A stretch of DNA of 44,091 bases from an uncultured Spirochaetaceae bacterium (GCA_944392975.1 CALXYN010000014.1:1-44091), one strand, 5' to 3'. Positions 8,123 to 16,314 are shown, numbered from the stretch's first letter. Notes: generated from the sequence alone by a model not told the origin. Numbers and translations are program-made.

Positions 8123-8314
8123 AATCCTGAGAATATAGATGATGTGGGGGACTGGCAGAAAGCTAGATCTCAGATAATACAGTGGGTGCAGCATCTATGT
8201 GCAGGAAAAGGGAAAGAAGCAGTTGAACTGTATTTGAGGAATGTAAAGGGATTTTTCGCCGTGAAGAGAATCTATCGGTTTCTTGCTTTCTGCAAGATTA
8301 GCAATCCTGAGTAA
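8123..8314 (+). pseudogene. Decayed gene fragment (63 codons, no start)
   Basis: An open stretch from just after a TAG at 8120 to TAA at 8312 has a protein-like composition (DDVGDWQKARSQIIQW, GKGKEAVELYLRNVKG, FFAVKRIYRFLAFCK). It has no ATG start and no ribosome binding site. I do not recognise the family. It lies just outside the tRNA-bounded segment and is most simply the 3' remnant of a lost gene. Chance cannot be excluded for this length. Confidence 0.3.
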
Positions 8315-8435
8315 TTGTTCATTGAATTCATGGTTTGATAAAACTGAAAAGGCAGAGCTGCAATTTGCGGAGATTGTGCTTCATACAATCTGATTCCATC
8401 TATTGATATTGTGATATGATTCTGTAAAGCCTCTT

Positions 8436-8469
8436 AAAACAAAACAGCTCCCTGACTCTGAGGGAGTTG
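8436..8469 (-). terminator. Intrinsic terminator homologous to the tRNA-Ala(GGC) terminator
   Basis: Stem CAGCTCCCT (8445-8453) with AGGGAGTTG (8461-8469), including one G-U pair, and a 7-base loop. On the minus strand it is followed by TTTTGTTTT. It closely resembles the hairpin at 10738-10762 in arms, loop length and U-tract, and lies in the same position relative to the tRNA-derived 20-mer. It now terminates nothing obvious. Confidence 0.7.
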
Positions 8470-8476
8470 TTTGGAA

Positions 8477-8496
8477 TGGAGATGATCGGAATCGAA
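8477..8496 (-). repeat. 20-base copy of the tRNA-Ala(GGC) 3' end (att-like direct repeat)
   Basis: These 20 bases are identical to 10770-10789, which is the last 20 bases of tRNA-Ala(GGC) including the discriminator base, and lie in the same orientation. Similarity stops immediately inside the tRNA body. Duplicated tRNA 3' ends are the classic footprint of site-specific integration. No integrase gene is present in the 2.3 kb between the copies. The stretch 8497-8734 just inside this boundary holds nothing I can recognise. Confidence 0.65.
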
Positions 8497-8734
8497 TGGA
8501 TGTTGCACTCTCCGTGCTTTTATCAAACCTTTACAATTCTTTACATTACATGCAGATGTGTTGTATCAAACTTTGCGATTGTGTTCACTGCTGTGCAAAT
8601 TTGCCGATGGAGTACATTTTGCAAAACAATTCAGGAGAGCTCAAATCCTCTTGATCTGTGTATTGATTTGCAATTCTGAGAGTACATACGCTTAATGAAA
8701 ATGATAGTACTGATGACGGTGTGATTACTATACG

Positions 8735-8894
8735 AGCAAATGGCCAGCAAATGGCCAGCAAATGGCCAGCAAATGGCCAGCAAATGAAAATCGAGGTGCG
8801 ATGATCTCAAAACATGTATTTTGGGGCTTAAAATCAGCTTTTTCCATCCTAGATGAGTGACGATAGCAAATGGCCAGCAAATGGCCAGCAAATG
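8735..8894. repeat. 11-base minisatellite (AGCAAATGGCC) in two clusters
   Basis: Four full copies plus a partial one occupy 8735-8786, and two full plus a partial occupy 8865-8894. Both clusters end in AGCAAATGAAA. Because 11 is not a multiple of 3, every three units encode the same 11-residue peptide in any frame: SKWPANGQQMA on the plus strand and HLLAICWPFAG on the minus strand. The second cluster starts seven bases beyond the stop codon of the ATP-binding protein gene. Copy number is likely unstable. Confidence 0.85.
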
Positions 8895-8900
8895 AAATTG

Positions 8901-10358
8901 TCATGCCCAGGCGGGGATGTACCTGATGTATCTGTTTGAAGTCGAGTCATCCAGCGGTTTGATTATCTGTTCCTTCACTGCTTCTTTGATTAGCCTTGAG
9001 ATACTGGCTGAGTAGGTATCTGAAAGGCCGAATCTTTCCCTGAGGGACTTATTGGTCATGGCATCATTCTGGAGATACTTTATGCTCGCATGCTGATATA
9101 CGGCTCGGAGCTTTTCTTCTCTTGGAATCATGTTGAACGGCATGCGGGAATAGAGAATTACCCTTGTGCTATCCTCATATCTTATCATCTTCGGGGCAGG
9201 AAGCTGCATTGCTTCGGTTTCCGTGACAATCTTGTCCCAGCCTGTTCCAAGTTCCTCGCACAGGCTGAAACGTCTCATTAGCCTTGAGAGCTTCTCATTC
9301 CTCGATTTCGGAGGATTGTCGATGATCCTGTTTATATCAACGAGCGGAGTACCTGGATTTGTTATTTCAATCCTTGAATCGAATATTTCGATTGTTGTAC
9401 CAGCTCCTGTTACCGTCAGATCCTGATGGATCAAAGCATTTGCAAGGACTTCTCTGATGGCTGTAGGGGGATATGCGTACTCCGTTTCCCTGTAAGCTCC
9501 CTTTATATCCTCACTTGTTGGGGTCATTGCATAGATGTACGTCAGAGCTTCTTCCATGCAGACTGCATAGCCCTTATCCAGGGTAACTTCCTTCAGCATA
9601 CGTACTCTGCCTGATCCTTCATATTGAATGATCCTGATTGATTTCCTTTCAAGTCTGGGGAAGTATGACAGCTCCCTTGCCAGTGTTATCCCTCCAAGAT
9701 TTGTGATTGCGTATTTCCCATTGTCCTGGAGTGAGAGTATGTGCTCTTCAAGCAGGTAATGGGCAATTCCTTCGTTGTCAGAGGGGAGAGGAAGCCGTCT
9801 GAGCTTGAAGTATGTTGAGTAGTCAATGAGTCCAAATGCCTCATTAAGGGTGAGATTTTGCTTTGCGTATTGCATCTCGAAGTTTGTGTTGCGCAGTCTG
9901 TCCCATAACTGGGCTTTCATTGCTGGCAGATCTCGAAGTTTTCTGGTGTAGCTTCCGACCCTGATGTACTCTTCCTTTTTGAATGTGGATGGCTGCCCCA
10001 ATGGTTTTTGGATTTCTATTATTAAGACAGTTCTGCCATCATAATCTACAGAACGTGAAGAGAATTCAGTATTGGAAGAGAGCATATGCGTGAGCCAGTT
10101 TGACAGCTCTTCTTTTTCTCCCACCTTCACAGACTGGAGGTCTTCAGTTGTTCCGATAACGGAATGGGAGGAGTCATCAATGCCCCAGATCATGTAGCTG
10201 CATGATCTTTCTGCAAGAACAGCGCTGTTTGCAAGCGCTGAGATGTCTTCTCCAATCATGTCGGGCTTGAAGTTGTTGACCTTGAACTCGAGCCATGTTG
10301 TTTCATTTGGAAGTGCACATAGCGCATTGATTAGATCTTTGTCGTTATTGTTCTGCAT
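8901..10358 (-). CDS. ATP-binding protein with Schlafen AlbA_2 domain, GHKL-like domain and winged helix
   Basis: 485 residues from the ATG at 10358, chosen because AGGTGG lies five bases upstream; the GTG at 10367 has no ribosome binding site. Residues about 15-150 form an AlbA_2 domain (TTWLEFKVNN, ISALANSA, YMIWGIDD, GRTVLIIEI). The middle carries a GHKL-like HATPase_c_4 module (IREVLANALIHQD, TTIEIFDSRIEITNPG, RNEKLSRLMRR, EELGTGWDKI). The C terminus resembles a winged helix (NKSLRERFGLSDTYSASISRLIKEAV). Family members are putative regulators and common cargo of mobile islands; their biochemical role is poorly defined. The frame stays open for 87 codons beyond the TGA. The gene lies inside the segment bounded by tRNA-derived repeats. 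Confidence 0.85.
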   Translation of the reverse strand: MQNNNDKDLINALCALPNETTWLEFKVNNFKPDMIGEDISALANSAVLAERSCSYMIWGIDDSSHSVIGTTEDLQSVKVGEKEELSNWLTHMLSSNTEFSSRSVDYDGRTVLIIEIQKPLGQPSTFKKEEYIRVGSYTRKLRDLPAMKAQLWDRLRNTNFEMQYAKQNLTLNEAFGLIDYSTYFKLRRLPLPSDNEGIAHYLLEEHILSLQDNGKYAITNLGGITLARELSYFPRLERKSIRIIQYEGSGRVRMLKEVTLDKGYAVCMEEALTYIYAMTPTSEDIKGAYRETEYAYPPTAIREVLANALIHQDLTVTGAGTTIEIFDSRIEITNPGTPLVDINRIIDNPPKSRNEKLSRLMRRFSLCEELGTGWDKIVTETEAMQLPAPKMIRYEDSTRVILYSRMPFNMIPREEKLRAVYQHASIKYLQNDAMTNKSLRERFGLSDTYSASISRLIKEAVKEQIIKPLDDSTSNRYIRYIPAWA

Positions 10359-10385
10359 AACCGCCACCTATTTATATTCTACAAA

Positions 10386-10401
10386 CTGAACAAAAGTTCA
10401 G
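10386..10401. promoter_or_regulatory. Operator-like palindrome CTGAAC-AAAA-GTTCAG
   Basis: A perfect 6-base inverted repeat with a 4-base centre, 28 bases upstream of the ATP-binding protein start. A weak -10 (TATAAA) lies between it and the start codon, so it would overlap the -35 region. Autoregulation by the winged-helix domain of the neighbouring protein is possible. Confidence 0.45.
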
Positions 10402-10447
10402 CTACCCATATCCTTAACTTCATCTATTCCGTATGATAGGAGTATTG

Positions 10448-10708
10448 ATAGTGCAGCTTTTAACTGCTGCAGGAAGCGGGCCCCTTATAGGGGTATTGGA
10501 TACCACCGGCTCGGCTGGTGGTCATCATATCTGAATCAAGTTCGAAATGGCAGCTGACCAAATAACGCATGGAAAACGCAAGAGGAACGCATGATGTGTT
10601 GAGGTGACTAACAGGTATGGCTTAAAGCGTAATCAGCCGCGGTCTGATGATGAATATATGCAGCTGTAGCTTTTGATTTGAACTGCAAAAGGGGCTATTA
10701 GTTCAAAT
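10448..10708. other. Hairpin-rich non-coding stretch, possible structured RNA
   Basis: No gene fits 10402-10730. Successive strong hairpins can be drawn: TGCAGC/GCTGCA near 10452-10471, CCCC-TTATA-GGGG at about 10481-10493, and a 9-base stem with a TCG loop (ACCACCGGC/GCTGGTGGT) at 10502-10522. Next comes a block with three AACGCA units (about 10563-10590). Last is ATTTGAAC (10676-10683) with GTTCAAAT (10701-10708). The density of GC-rich stems and purine-rich joints looks like a functional RNA or an intron remnant, but it does not match tmRNA, RNase P or SRP RNA signatures that I know. Confidence 0.4.
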
Positions 10709-10729
10709 TGTTTCCGCAGATACCTTGGA

Positions 10730-10762
10730 AAATAAAACAACTCCCTAGCATTGAGGGAGTTG
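10730..10762 (-). terminator. Intrinsic terminator of tRNA-Ala(GGC)
   Basis: Perfect stem CAACTCCCT (10738-10746) with AGGGAGTTG (10754-10762) and a 7-base loop. On the minus strand a TTTTATTTT tract follows. It lies seven bases after the tRNA 3' end. Confidence 0.9.
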
Positions 10763-10769
10763 CTTTAAG

Positions 10770-10843
10770 TGGAGATGATCGGAATCGAACCGACTACCTA
10801 TTGAATGCCATTCAATCGCTCTAGCCAAGTGAGCTACATCCCC
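10770..10843 (-). tRNA. tRNA-Ala, anticodon GGC
   Basis: A 74-base cloverleaf on the minus strand. Acceptor GGGGATG pairs with CATCTCC and has G3:U70. The D stem is GCTC/GAGC, the anticodon stem ATTGA/TCAAT encloses GGC (reads GCC), and the T loop is TTCGATT. The discriminator is A and CCA is not encoded. The last 20 bases are duplicated at 8477-8496, marking this tRNA as a likely integration target. Confidence 0.95.
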
Positions 10844-10857
10844 AAAAACTGAATGAG

Positions 10858-10886
10858 AATATAGCAAGAAGAGACGATAATTGCAA
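10858..10886 (-). promoter_or_regulatory. Promoter of tRNA-Ala(GGC)
   Basis: Read on the minus strand: TTGCAA (10881-10886), a 17-base spacer and TATATT (10858-10863), 14 bases before the tRNA. The TTGCAA is palindromic and therefore also readable on the asd side. Confidence 0.8.
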
Positions 10887-10905
10887 CTCTTTATCTCTGA
10901 GAGTA

Positions 10906-10934
10906 TTGCAACAGGATTCGTTCAACTGTATTCT
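10906..10934 (+). promoter_or_regulatory. Promoter of asd
   Basis: TTGCAA (10906-10911), 17 bases, TATTCT (10929-10934), 30 bases before the asd start. It uses the same -35 sequence as the divergent tRNA promoter. Confidence 0.65.
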
Positions 10935-10964
10935 TCTCTCAATATTCCAAAAAAAGGCAGGGCA

Positions 10965-11987
10965 ATGATGGATAAGAAAATCAAGGTTGCTGTCATCGGT
11001 GCTACGGGAGCTGTTGGACAGGTTTTCATGTGGATGCTTTCCGATCATCCGTGGTTCGAACTGAGTTATGTTACTGCGTCGGCAGCGAGAGTAGGCCAGA
11101 AGTATGGTGCTACTGCTCACTGGGTTATGCCATTCGAGATGCCTGAATCAATTAAGGATATTGAGGTAAAGGAATTCAGTCTGCCAGAGATGTCCAAGGC
11201 AGGAGTACGCATCGTTTTTTCAGCACTTCCAGCTGCTGTTGCAAGAGAAGCTGAACCACAGCTTAGAGCTGAGGGATTCTATGTTTTCTCCAATGCTGCT
11301 GCAATGCGTTACGATGCTGATGTTCCTATTCTCATTCCTGAAACAAATATCGAGCAGCTTGATCTCATCAGGGAACAGGGCTATCCGCAGACAGGATTCT
11401 GTGTGACAAATGCAAACTGTGTTACAACAGGTCTTGCTATGGCACTTGCTCCATTAAGAAAATATGGCATCAAGACAATAACTATAAACAGTTATCAGAG
11501 TGTTTCCGGAGCAGGTTATCCAGGTCTTTCTTCTTTTGATATCACAGACAACTGTATTCCTTATATTGGCGGAGAAGAGGAGAAGATAGAGAAGGAAATC
11601 AAGAAGATTCTCTCCATCGATCCTGATGTCTATGCCTATACTGTCCGTGTTCCTGTAATGTTCGGACACCTTGAAACTGTATGGCTTGATTTTGAGAAAG
11701 AAGTGGAAATCGAGGATGTAATCAAAGACTGGGCAGATTTCAAAGTCGAGTCTGATTTACCTTCTTCTCCAGAACAGCCTGTTGTTTATTCAGATGCCCC
11801 GACATTCCCTCAGCCAAAGTATGCTTTCTGGGGAAATCCGAAAGGTATGGTTGTGTATACAGGACGCATCAAGAAGAAGAACGGCAAAATCGGATTCGTT
11901 CTTCTTGTGAACAATATCGTGAAGGGAGCTGCCGGTGGATCCATTCAGAATGCGGAAGCATTCGTTGCCCACTATGGCCTGAGATAA
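10965..11987 (+). CDS. asd: Aspartate-semialdehyde dehydrogenase (archaeal/fungal-type)
   Basis: Reduces aspartyl phosphate to aspartate semialdehyde with NADPH, the branch point to lysine/diaminopimelate, threonine and methionine. The 340-residue protein begins with a Rossmann motif (VAVIGATGAVGQVF). It has the catalytic Cys at about residue 152 in TNANCVTTG and the substrate-binding SVSGAGYPGLSSFD. The form of the active-site motif places it in the archaeal/fungal subgroup rather than the E. coli-type one. The start is the ATG at 10965 (AAGG seven bases upstream), with a second ATG immediately after. Monocistronic; it ends in a hairpin that lies inside the convergent U32 gene. Confidence 0.93.
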   Translation: MMDKKIKVAVIGATGAVGQVFMWMLSDHPWFELSYVTASAARVGQKYGATAHWVMPFEMPESIKDIEVKEFSLPEMSKAGVRIVFSALPAAVAREAEPQLRAEGFYVFSNAAAMRYDADVPILIPETNIEQLDLIREQGYPQTGFCVTNANCVTTGLAMALAPLRKYGIKTITINSYQSVSGAGYPGLSSFDITDNCIPYIGGEEEKIEKEIKKILSIDPDVYAYTVRVPVMFGHLETVWLDFEKEVEIEDVIKDWADFKVESDLPSSPEQPVVYSDAPTFPQPKYAFWGNPKGMVVYTGRIKKKNGKIGFVLLVNNIVKGAAGGSIQNAEAFVAHYGLR

Positions 11988-12009
11988 TCAGCAACGGCTT
12001 TTATTGCTA

Positions 12010-14076
12010 TTACTTAGCAGAGGGAACAGTCCATATTTTCTGTTCCCTTTTTTCTTCTCTCACGATAGTCGTGCAATCATCTGCATAGATAACGTAGTGC
12101 CTGCCATTCTGTTCTGCGTGGAATGTATTATGCCTTTTGCAATCTGTGCATGACAGTCCAAGTCCATCATGACGATAGCATGAGCGGGAAATGAAAAGAG
12201 GCGGACGATAGGTATTTGCTATCGTTGGCTTAATAGGCCATGGATTCTTATAGCTATCCCTTTCAATCCATAGATATCCTCCAATCAGGGATGGAACCGT
12301 TTCTTTTAGAAGTTTTGCTGCCTCTCTATTCGGAAGATACATGTAGATATCTGCAAAATAGCTGTATTCAGGGTGTGCGGAAGCGAAAATAAGATCTCCG
12401 ATGTTGTTGAGCCCGACAACAGGATTTTCAATCTTCTTTAGCCTTTCTTCCATCGCTCTGAAGATGCTTTTCTCGTCATAACGCACAGCAGGGAAGGAAA
12501 TGAAAGTCCTTCCATCAATCTTCACACCTTCCATATTCCATGGCGTGCGTTCTCCTTCGATTTTATAGCGGGGTGGAAGAATGATTGATTCCGACTCATC
12601 CGCCTCTTCAACATAATGCCTGTCATCATGAATTGAAGCAGATAGCTTTTCCAGAAAGTCTCTTCTAATTTTCTTCAATTCAGAAGGATTTATGTAACAT
12701 TTTCCGATGGAATTCTCAAGTTTTATCGGATTGAGCTGGATTGGCAATGCTCCTGATTGAGCGAATATTGTGTTGATTGCGTTATCTGGGGAGTTGTCGG
12801 AATCTTGTATTAGACATCCATACCTTTCAGATATACTTCCAGCTGTAATTGTGATTGATCCTTCTTCAATCGAAATTCTTGCCTCTATATTCTTTCTCAT
12901 AAGTGGCAACTCAGATTCAGATATTGCTTTCATGTTCAATGCACTGTCGGAAATCATATAGAGAGGAGTACCGGAAGGTATCTTCTCATCATCCGGCATG
13001 AAGAGTATTGCTCTGTTGTCCAGAGTCTCTCCGAGTTTTGCAGAGAATCTGTAAGGAACTGAGAGTCCCTTATCCTGAAGCAGAACCATCAAGCCATCAT
13101 ATGCTTTGATCTTCCTATCCGTTTCTACAAGAATCTTTCTTCCCCTCTGGTCAAGAATACGTCCGATTTTCTCTCCTCTGTGACCAGGAAATGTCCCTGT
13201 AGTCATTATCTGATGTCCTGGTTTCAAAGGAAGAAGGAAGCCTGGTCCTGATTTTCTCTGGAAAGATACGGAAACAGCATGCTGATATTTCCTTTCATCT
13301 TCGCCATCAATGATAGCCCTGTAATAGCGTGTGACGGCATCCACATATTCTGGACCTTTCAGTCGTCCCTCTACCTTCAGGCTGTCGATACCTATTTCCA
13401 TCAGCTTTCTTACAAGAAGCCCTGCATCGAGATCTTCAAGAGAGAAGGGGTAGTATCGTTTTCCTGTCTCTTCATCCCTGAACCATGAGCGGCATATCTG
13501 AGCACAGCTTCCTTCGTTTGCAGAGCGTCCTGTAATACAATGCGATGCCATGCAGAGTCCTGAGAAGCCATAGCAAAGAGCTCCATGTATGAATACCTTG
13601 ATTTCAATATCCGGGCAGTCTTTTCTAATACGTGCAATTTCATCAAGATTCAATTCTCTTGAAAGCACGACTCTCTCGAACCCCAGTTTCTGCAGAGCCT
13701 TGACTCCGCTTGTTGTGTGAACAGCAAGCTGTGTGGATCCATGAAGCGGAAGAGAAGGGAAGTCTTTACGTACAATTCTTGCAACTCCAAGGTCCTGGAC
13801 AATCAGGCCATCACAGCCATATGCATCTATCGTTTTCAGTGTCTCATACAGCTTTGGAAAATCGTTATCATCGATGAGTGTGTTTACTGTTATGTATATC
13901 TTTTTCCCATTCTCAAGAGCATATCTGCGGATTCTGGAGAGGTCTTCTTCTGAGAAATTCCCGGCACCTTTTCTGGCAGAAAAGTCCTTCATTCCGAAAT
14001 ATACGGCGTCAGCTCCGGCTTTGAACGCAGCAATAGCTTCCTTGATTGTTCCAGCGGGTAGTGCAAGTTCTATCAT
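12010..14076 (-). CDS. U32 family protein, RlhA-like (putative 23S rRNA hydroxylation factor)
   Basis: 688 residues. The N-terminal half is a canonical U32 domain: APAG-like start (LALPAGTIKEA), GADAVYFG, and the signature KVFIHGALCYGFSGLCMAS. A Cys cluster, HCITGRSANEGSCAQICR, is expected to bind an Fe-S centre. Length and the long C-terminal extension resemble RlhA (YdcP), needed for 5-hydroxycytidine in 23S rRNA, more than the shorter TrhP group; older annotations say collagenase-like peptidase. A further Cys pair (LSCTDCKRH) lies near the C terminus. The ATG at 14076 has GGAG only two bases away and TAAACT seven bases upstream. The 3' end doubles as the terminator region of asd. Confidence 0.85.
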   Translation of the reverse strand: MIELALPAGTIKEAIAAFKAGADAVYFGMKDFSARKGAGNFSEEDLSRIRRYALENGKKIYITVNTLIDDNDFPKLYETLKTIDAYGCDGLIVQDLGVARIVRKDFPSLPLHGSTQLAVHTTSGVKALQKLGFERVVLSRELNLDEIARIRKDCPDIEIKVFIHGALCYGFSGLCMASHCITGRSANEGSCAQICRSWFRDEETGKRYYPFSLEDLDAGLLVRKLMEIGIDSLKVEGRLKGPEYVDAVTRYYRAIIDGEDERKYQHAVSVSFQRKSGPGFLLPLKPGHQIMTTGTFPGHRGEKIGRILDQRGRKILVETDRKIKAYDGLMVLLQDKGLSVPYRFSAKLGETLDNRAILFMPDDEKIPSGTPLYMISDSALNMKAISESELPLMRKNIEARISIEEGSITITAGSISERYGCLIQDSDNSPDNAINTIFAQSGALPIQLNPIKLENSIGKCYINPSELKKIRRDFLEKLSASIHDDRHYVEEADESESIILPPRYKIEGERTPWNMEGVKIDGRTFISFPAVRYDEKSIFRAMEERLKKIENPVVGLNNIGDLIFASAHPEYSYFADIYMYLPNREAAKLLKETVPSLIGGYLWIERDSYKNPWPIKPTIANTYRPPLFISRSCYRHDGLGLSCTDCKRHNTFHAEQNGRHYVIYADDCTTIVREEKREQKIWTVPSAK
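12022..12053 (+). terminator. Intrinsic terminator of asd, inside the convergent U32 coding region
   Basis: GGGAACAG (12022-12029) pairs perfectly with CTGTTCCC (12040-12047), followed by six T. The hairpin is 35 bases after the asd stop and lies within the last 15 codons of the minus-strand gene. Confidence 0.88.
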
Positions 14077-14135
14077 ATCTCCGAGTTTAGTGGTTTGAGC
14101 GCATGTCTACTAGCCCCATCTTTTGCAGATGCTTG

Positions 14136-14164
14136 TTGCCAAATATCCTGATAGTAATTATCCT
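14136..14164 (+). promoter_or_regulatory. Candidate promoter of pckG
   Basis: TTGCCA (14136-14141), 17 bases, TATCCT (14159-14164), giving a leader of about 50 bases that ends in AAGGAG. Confidence 0.5.
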
Positions 14165-14221
14165 GTCTTATAGCATATAACTGCCTTACCGCAGATATGA
14201 AATAAGGATAAGGAGAAACCT

Positions 14222-16051
14222 ATGACAGTTAACGATCTCAAGCATTCAAAGCTTGTCCAGTGGATTAATGAGGTTGCTGCTCTTACAACACCTGATAACA
14301 TCGTTGTATGCGATGGTTCCCAGGCACAGTATGACGAGCTCATTGAACTCCAGGTTGAGCAGAAGCTTTGCGTACGTCTCAATCCTGAGAAGAAACCAGG
14401 CTGTGTGCTTTTCCACTCGGATCCTTCCGATGTAGCACGTGTAGAGAAGAGAACCTTCATCGCAGCAGAGAAAGAGGAGGATGCAGGTCCTACTAATAAC
14501 TGGATTGACCCGAAGGAACTCAAGAAAACAATGACGGACCTCTATCGTGGATGTATGAAGGGAAGGACCATGTATGTCATTCCTTTCTCCATGGGTCCGC
14601 TTGGTTCCCCAATGTCAAAGCTCGGTATTGAGCTCACAGATAGTGCATACGTTGTCTGCAACATGATGATCATGACAAGAGTCGGAGAGAAGGTTCTCGA
14701 AGAACTCGGAACAGATGGATATTTTGTTCCATGTCTCCATTCTGTAGGCAAGCCACTTCAGGCTGGCGAGTCAGACAATGGTCAGTGGCCATGTGCACCA
14801 ATGGAGCACAAGTACATTTCCCAGTTCCCAGAGACAAGAGAAATCTGGTCCTATGGTTCTGGCTACGGTGGAAACGCTCTTCTTGGAAAGAAGTGCTTTG
14901 CTCTCCGCATTGCTTCTGTTCTTGCTCGTGACGAGGGCTGGCTTGCTGAGCACATGCTCATCCTCAAGGTCACTAACCCAGAAGGAAAGGTCCGCTATGT
15001 AACTGGAGCATTCCCATCAGCTTGTGGAAAGACAAACCTCGCTATGCTTATTCCAACCATCCCAGGCTGGAAGGTCGAGACAATCGGCGACGATATTGCA
15101 TGGATGAAGCCGGGTAAGGATGGCAGACTTTATGCTATTAACCCAGAAGCAGGATTCTTCGGAGTTGCTCCTGGAACATCTGCAAAGTCTAACTATAATG
15201 CTCTTATGGCTGCTTCCAAGAACACCATCTTCACAAACGTTGCCCTTACAGAGGACAAGGATGTATGGTGGGAGGGAATCGGATACGATGCTCCTGGCAA
15301 GCTTACTGATTGGCACGGAAATGAGTGGGTACAGAACAAAGAGGATAAGTCTCAGGCACCTGCTGCTCACCCGAACTCAAGATTCACAGCACCTGCTGCA
15401 CAGTGCCCATGCATTGCACCAGAGTGGGAAGATCCTGCAGGAGTTCCAATTTCTGCAATTCTCTTCGGTGGAAGAAGACCTTCAACAATTCCTCTCGTAC
15501 ACATGTCACGCAACTGGAATCATGGTGTATTCCTTGGATCTATTGTTGGTTCTGAGGTTACAGCTGCTACACTCGATGTTAAGGCTGGAACAATCAGAAG
15601 AGATCCATTCGCTATGCTTCCATTCTGTGGATACAACATGGGCGACTACTTCCAGCACTGGATTGATGTTGGCGCAGCAGCTCCTTCACAGGATGTTCTT
15701 CCAAAGATCTTCTACGTCAACTGGTTCCGCAAGGATGCAGACGGCCACTTCATTTGGCCAGGCTATGGCGACAACAGCCGTGTTCTTAAGTGGATCTTCG
15801 AGTGCTGTGATGGAACAGCTAAGACAGTTGATACTCCAATCGGAATCATGCCGACAGTCGATGCTATCGACAGACCAGAAGGTGTATCTGAAGCTGATAT
15901 GGCAGAACTTCTCAAGGTTGACACAGAGGGTTGGCTCAGAGAGGTTGAGGACATCAGGACAAATCACTATCCGAAGTTCGGCAAGCACCTTCCGAAGGAG
16001 CTTTCTGACATGCTTGATACACTTGAGGCTAACCTTAAGGCATCAAAGTGA
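14222..16051 (+). CDS. pckG: Phosphoenolpyruvate carboxykinase (GTP)
   Basis: 609 residues, the normal length of the GTP-dependent family. The enzyme interconverts oxaloacetate plus GTP with PEP, CO2 and GDP. The kinase P-loop with the mobile Cys is clear ([14 protein letters not shown], near residue 265), preceded by [16 protein letters not shown] and followed by [22 protein letters not shown] is also diagnostic. The ATG at 14222 follows AAGGAG by six bases. Codon usage is strongly biased, as in highly expressed genes. In anaerobes that also have Na+-pumping oxaloacetate decarboxylase (oadGAB at 35715-39452), the enzyme often runs in the carboxylating direction; that is inference here. A strong terminator follows. 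Confidence 0.97.
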   Translation: MTVNDLKHSKLVQWINEVAALTTPDNIVVCDGSQAQYDELIELQVEQKLCVRLNPEKKPGCVLFHSDPSDVARVEKRTFIAAEKEEDAGPTNNWIDPKELKKTMTDLYRGCMKGRTMYVIPFSMGPLGSPMSKLGIELTDSAYVVCNMMIMTRVGEKVLEELGTDGYFVPCLHSVGKPLQAGESDNGQWPCAPMEHKYISQFPETREIWSYGSGYGGNALLGKKCFALRIASVLARDEGWLAEHMLILKVTNPEGKVRYVTGAFPSACGKTNLAMLIPTIPGWKVETIGDDIAWMKPGKDGRLYAINPEAGFFGVAPGTSAKSNYNALMAASKNTIFTNVALTEDKDVWWEGIGYDAPGKLTDWHGNEWVQNKEDKSQAPAAHPNSRFTAPAAQCPCIAPEWEDPAGVPISAILFGGRRPSTIPLVHMSRNWNHGVFLGSIVGSEVTAATLDVKAGTIRRDPFAMLPFCGYNMGDYFQHWIDVGAAAPSQDVLPKIFYVNWFRKDADGHFIWPGYGDNSRVLKWIFECCDGTAKTVDTPIGIMPTVDAIDRPEGVSEADMAELLKVDTEGWLREVEDIRTNHYPKFGKHLPKELSDMLDTLEANLKASK

Positions 16052-16073
16052 TAGCTTAAATGTTCATCTTTGT

Positions 16074-16101
16074 AGCCCTGGATTTTTCCAGGGCTTCTTT
16101 T
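16074..16101 (+). terminator. Intrinsic terminator of pckG
   Basis: AGCCCTGG (16074-16081) and CCAGGGCT (16088-16095) form a perfect 8-base stem with a 6-base loop, followed by TCTTTT. It lies 22 bases after the stop codon. Confidence 0.92.
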
Positions 16102-16226
16102 ATGCCGATTTATCGGATTAAACGTTGAATTTAGCAAAAAAATACTTGATATCTGACAATTTTTAGTGGAAACTTATGGGCGGAAAAAGGGTAGGAGCAG
16201 AAGGGGGTTTTGTTCCAGCCCGGGAT

Positions 16227-16248
16227 AAACGCTGTTTTTAAAGCGTTT
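16227..16248. promoter_or_regulatory. Inverted repeat AAACGCT/AGCGTTT upstream of the chaperone-usher operon
   Basis: A perfect 7-base inverted repeat with an 8-base spacer. A third AGCGTTT half-site overlaps the end of the TTGACA element (16338-16344). Repeated half-sites suggest a regulator binding site. It could also act as a weak terminator because TTTTCC follows. Confidence 0.45.
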
Positions 16249-16314
16249 TCCTTTCCTCCCAAATAAAATTTTTTGCTAGCTGTGAGATTTCGGGTAAACA
16301 TCAAAAAGCCTTAC

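Noticed and set aside
8631-8891. Minus-strand 86-codon open frame rich in LLAICWPFAG
   Set aside because: It is made mostly of the 11-base minisatellite read in one frame, has no ribosome binding site, and lies directly after the stop of the AlbA gene; treated as repeat DNA rather than a gene.
8735-8894. CRISPR array
   Set aside because: The 11-base units are contiguous without spacers, and no cas genes are present.
10402-10730. tmRNA, RNase P RNA or group II intron
   Set aside because: None of the conserved sequence signatures of these RNAs could be found by eye; only hairpin density is notable.
15120-16121. 333-codon plus-strand frame inside pckG
   Set aside because: It is an alternative frame of the highly biased pckG gene, with low-complexity Leu/Ser/Gln composition and no start signal.
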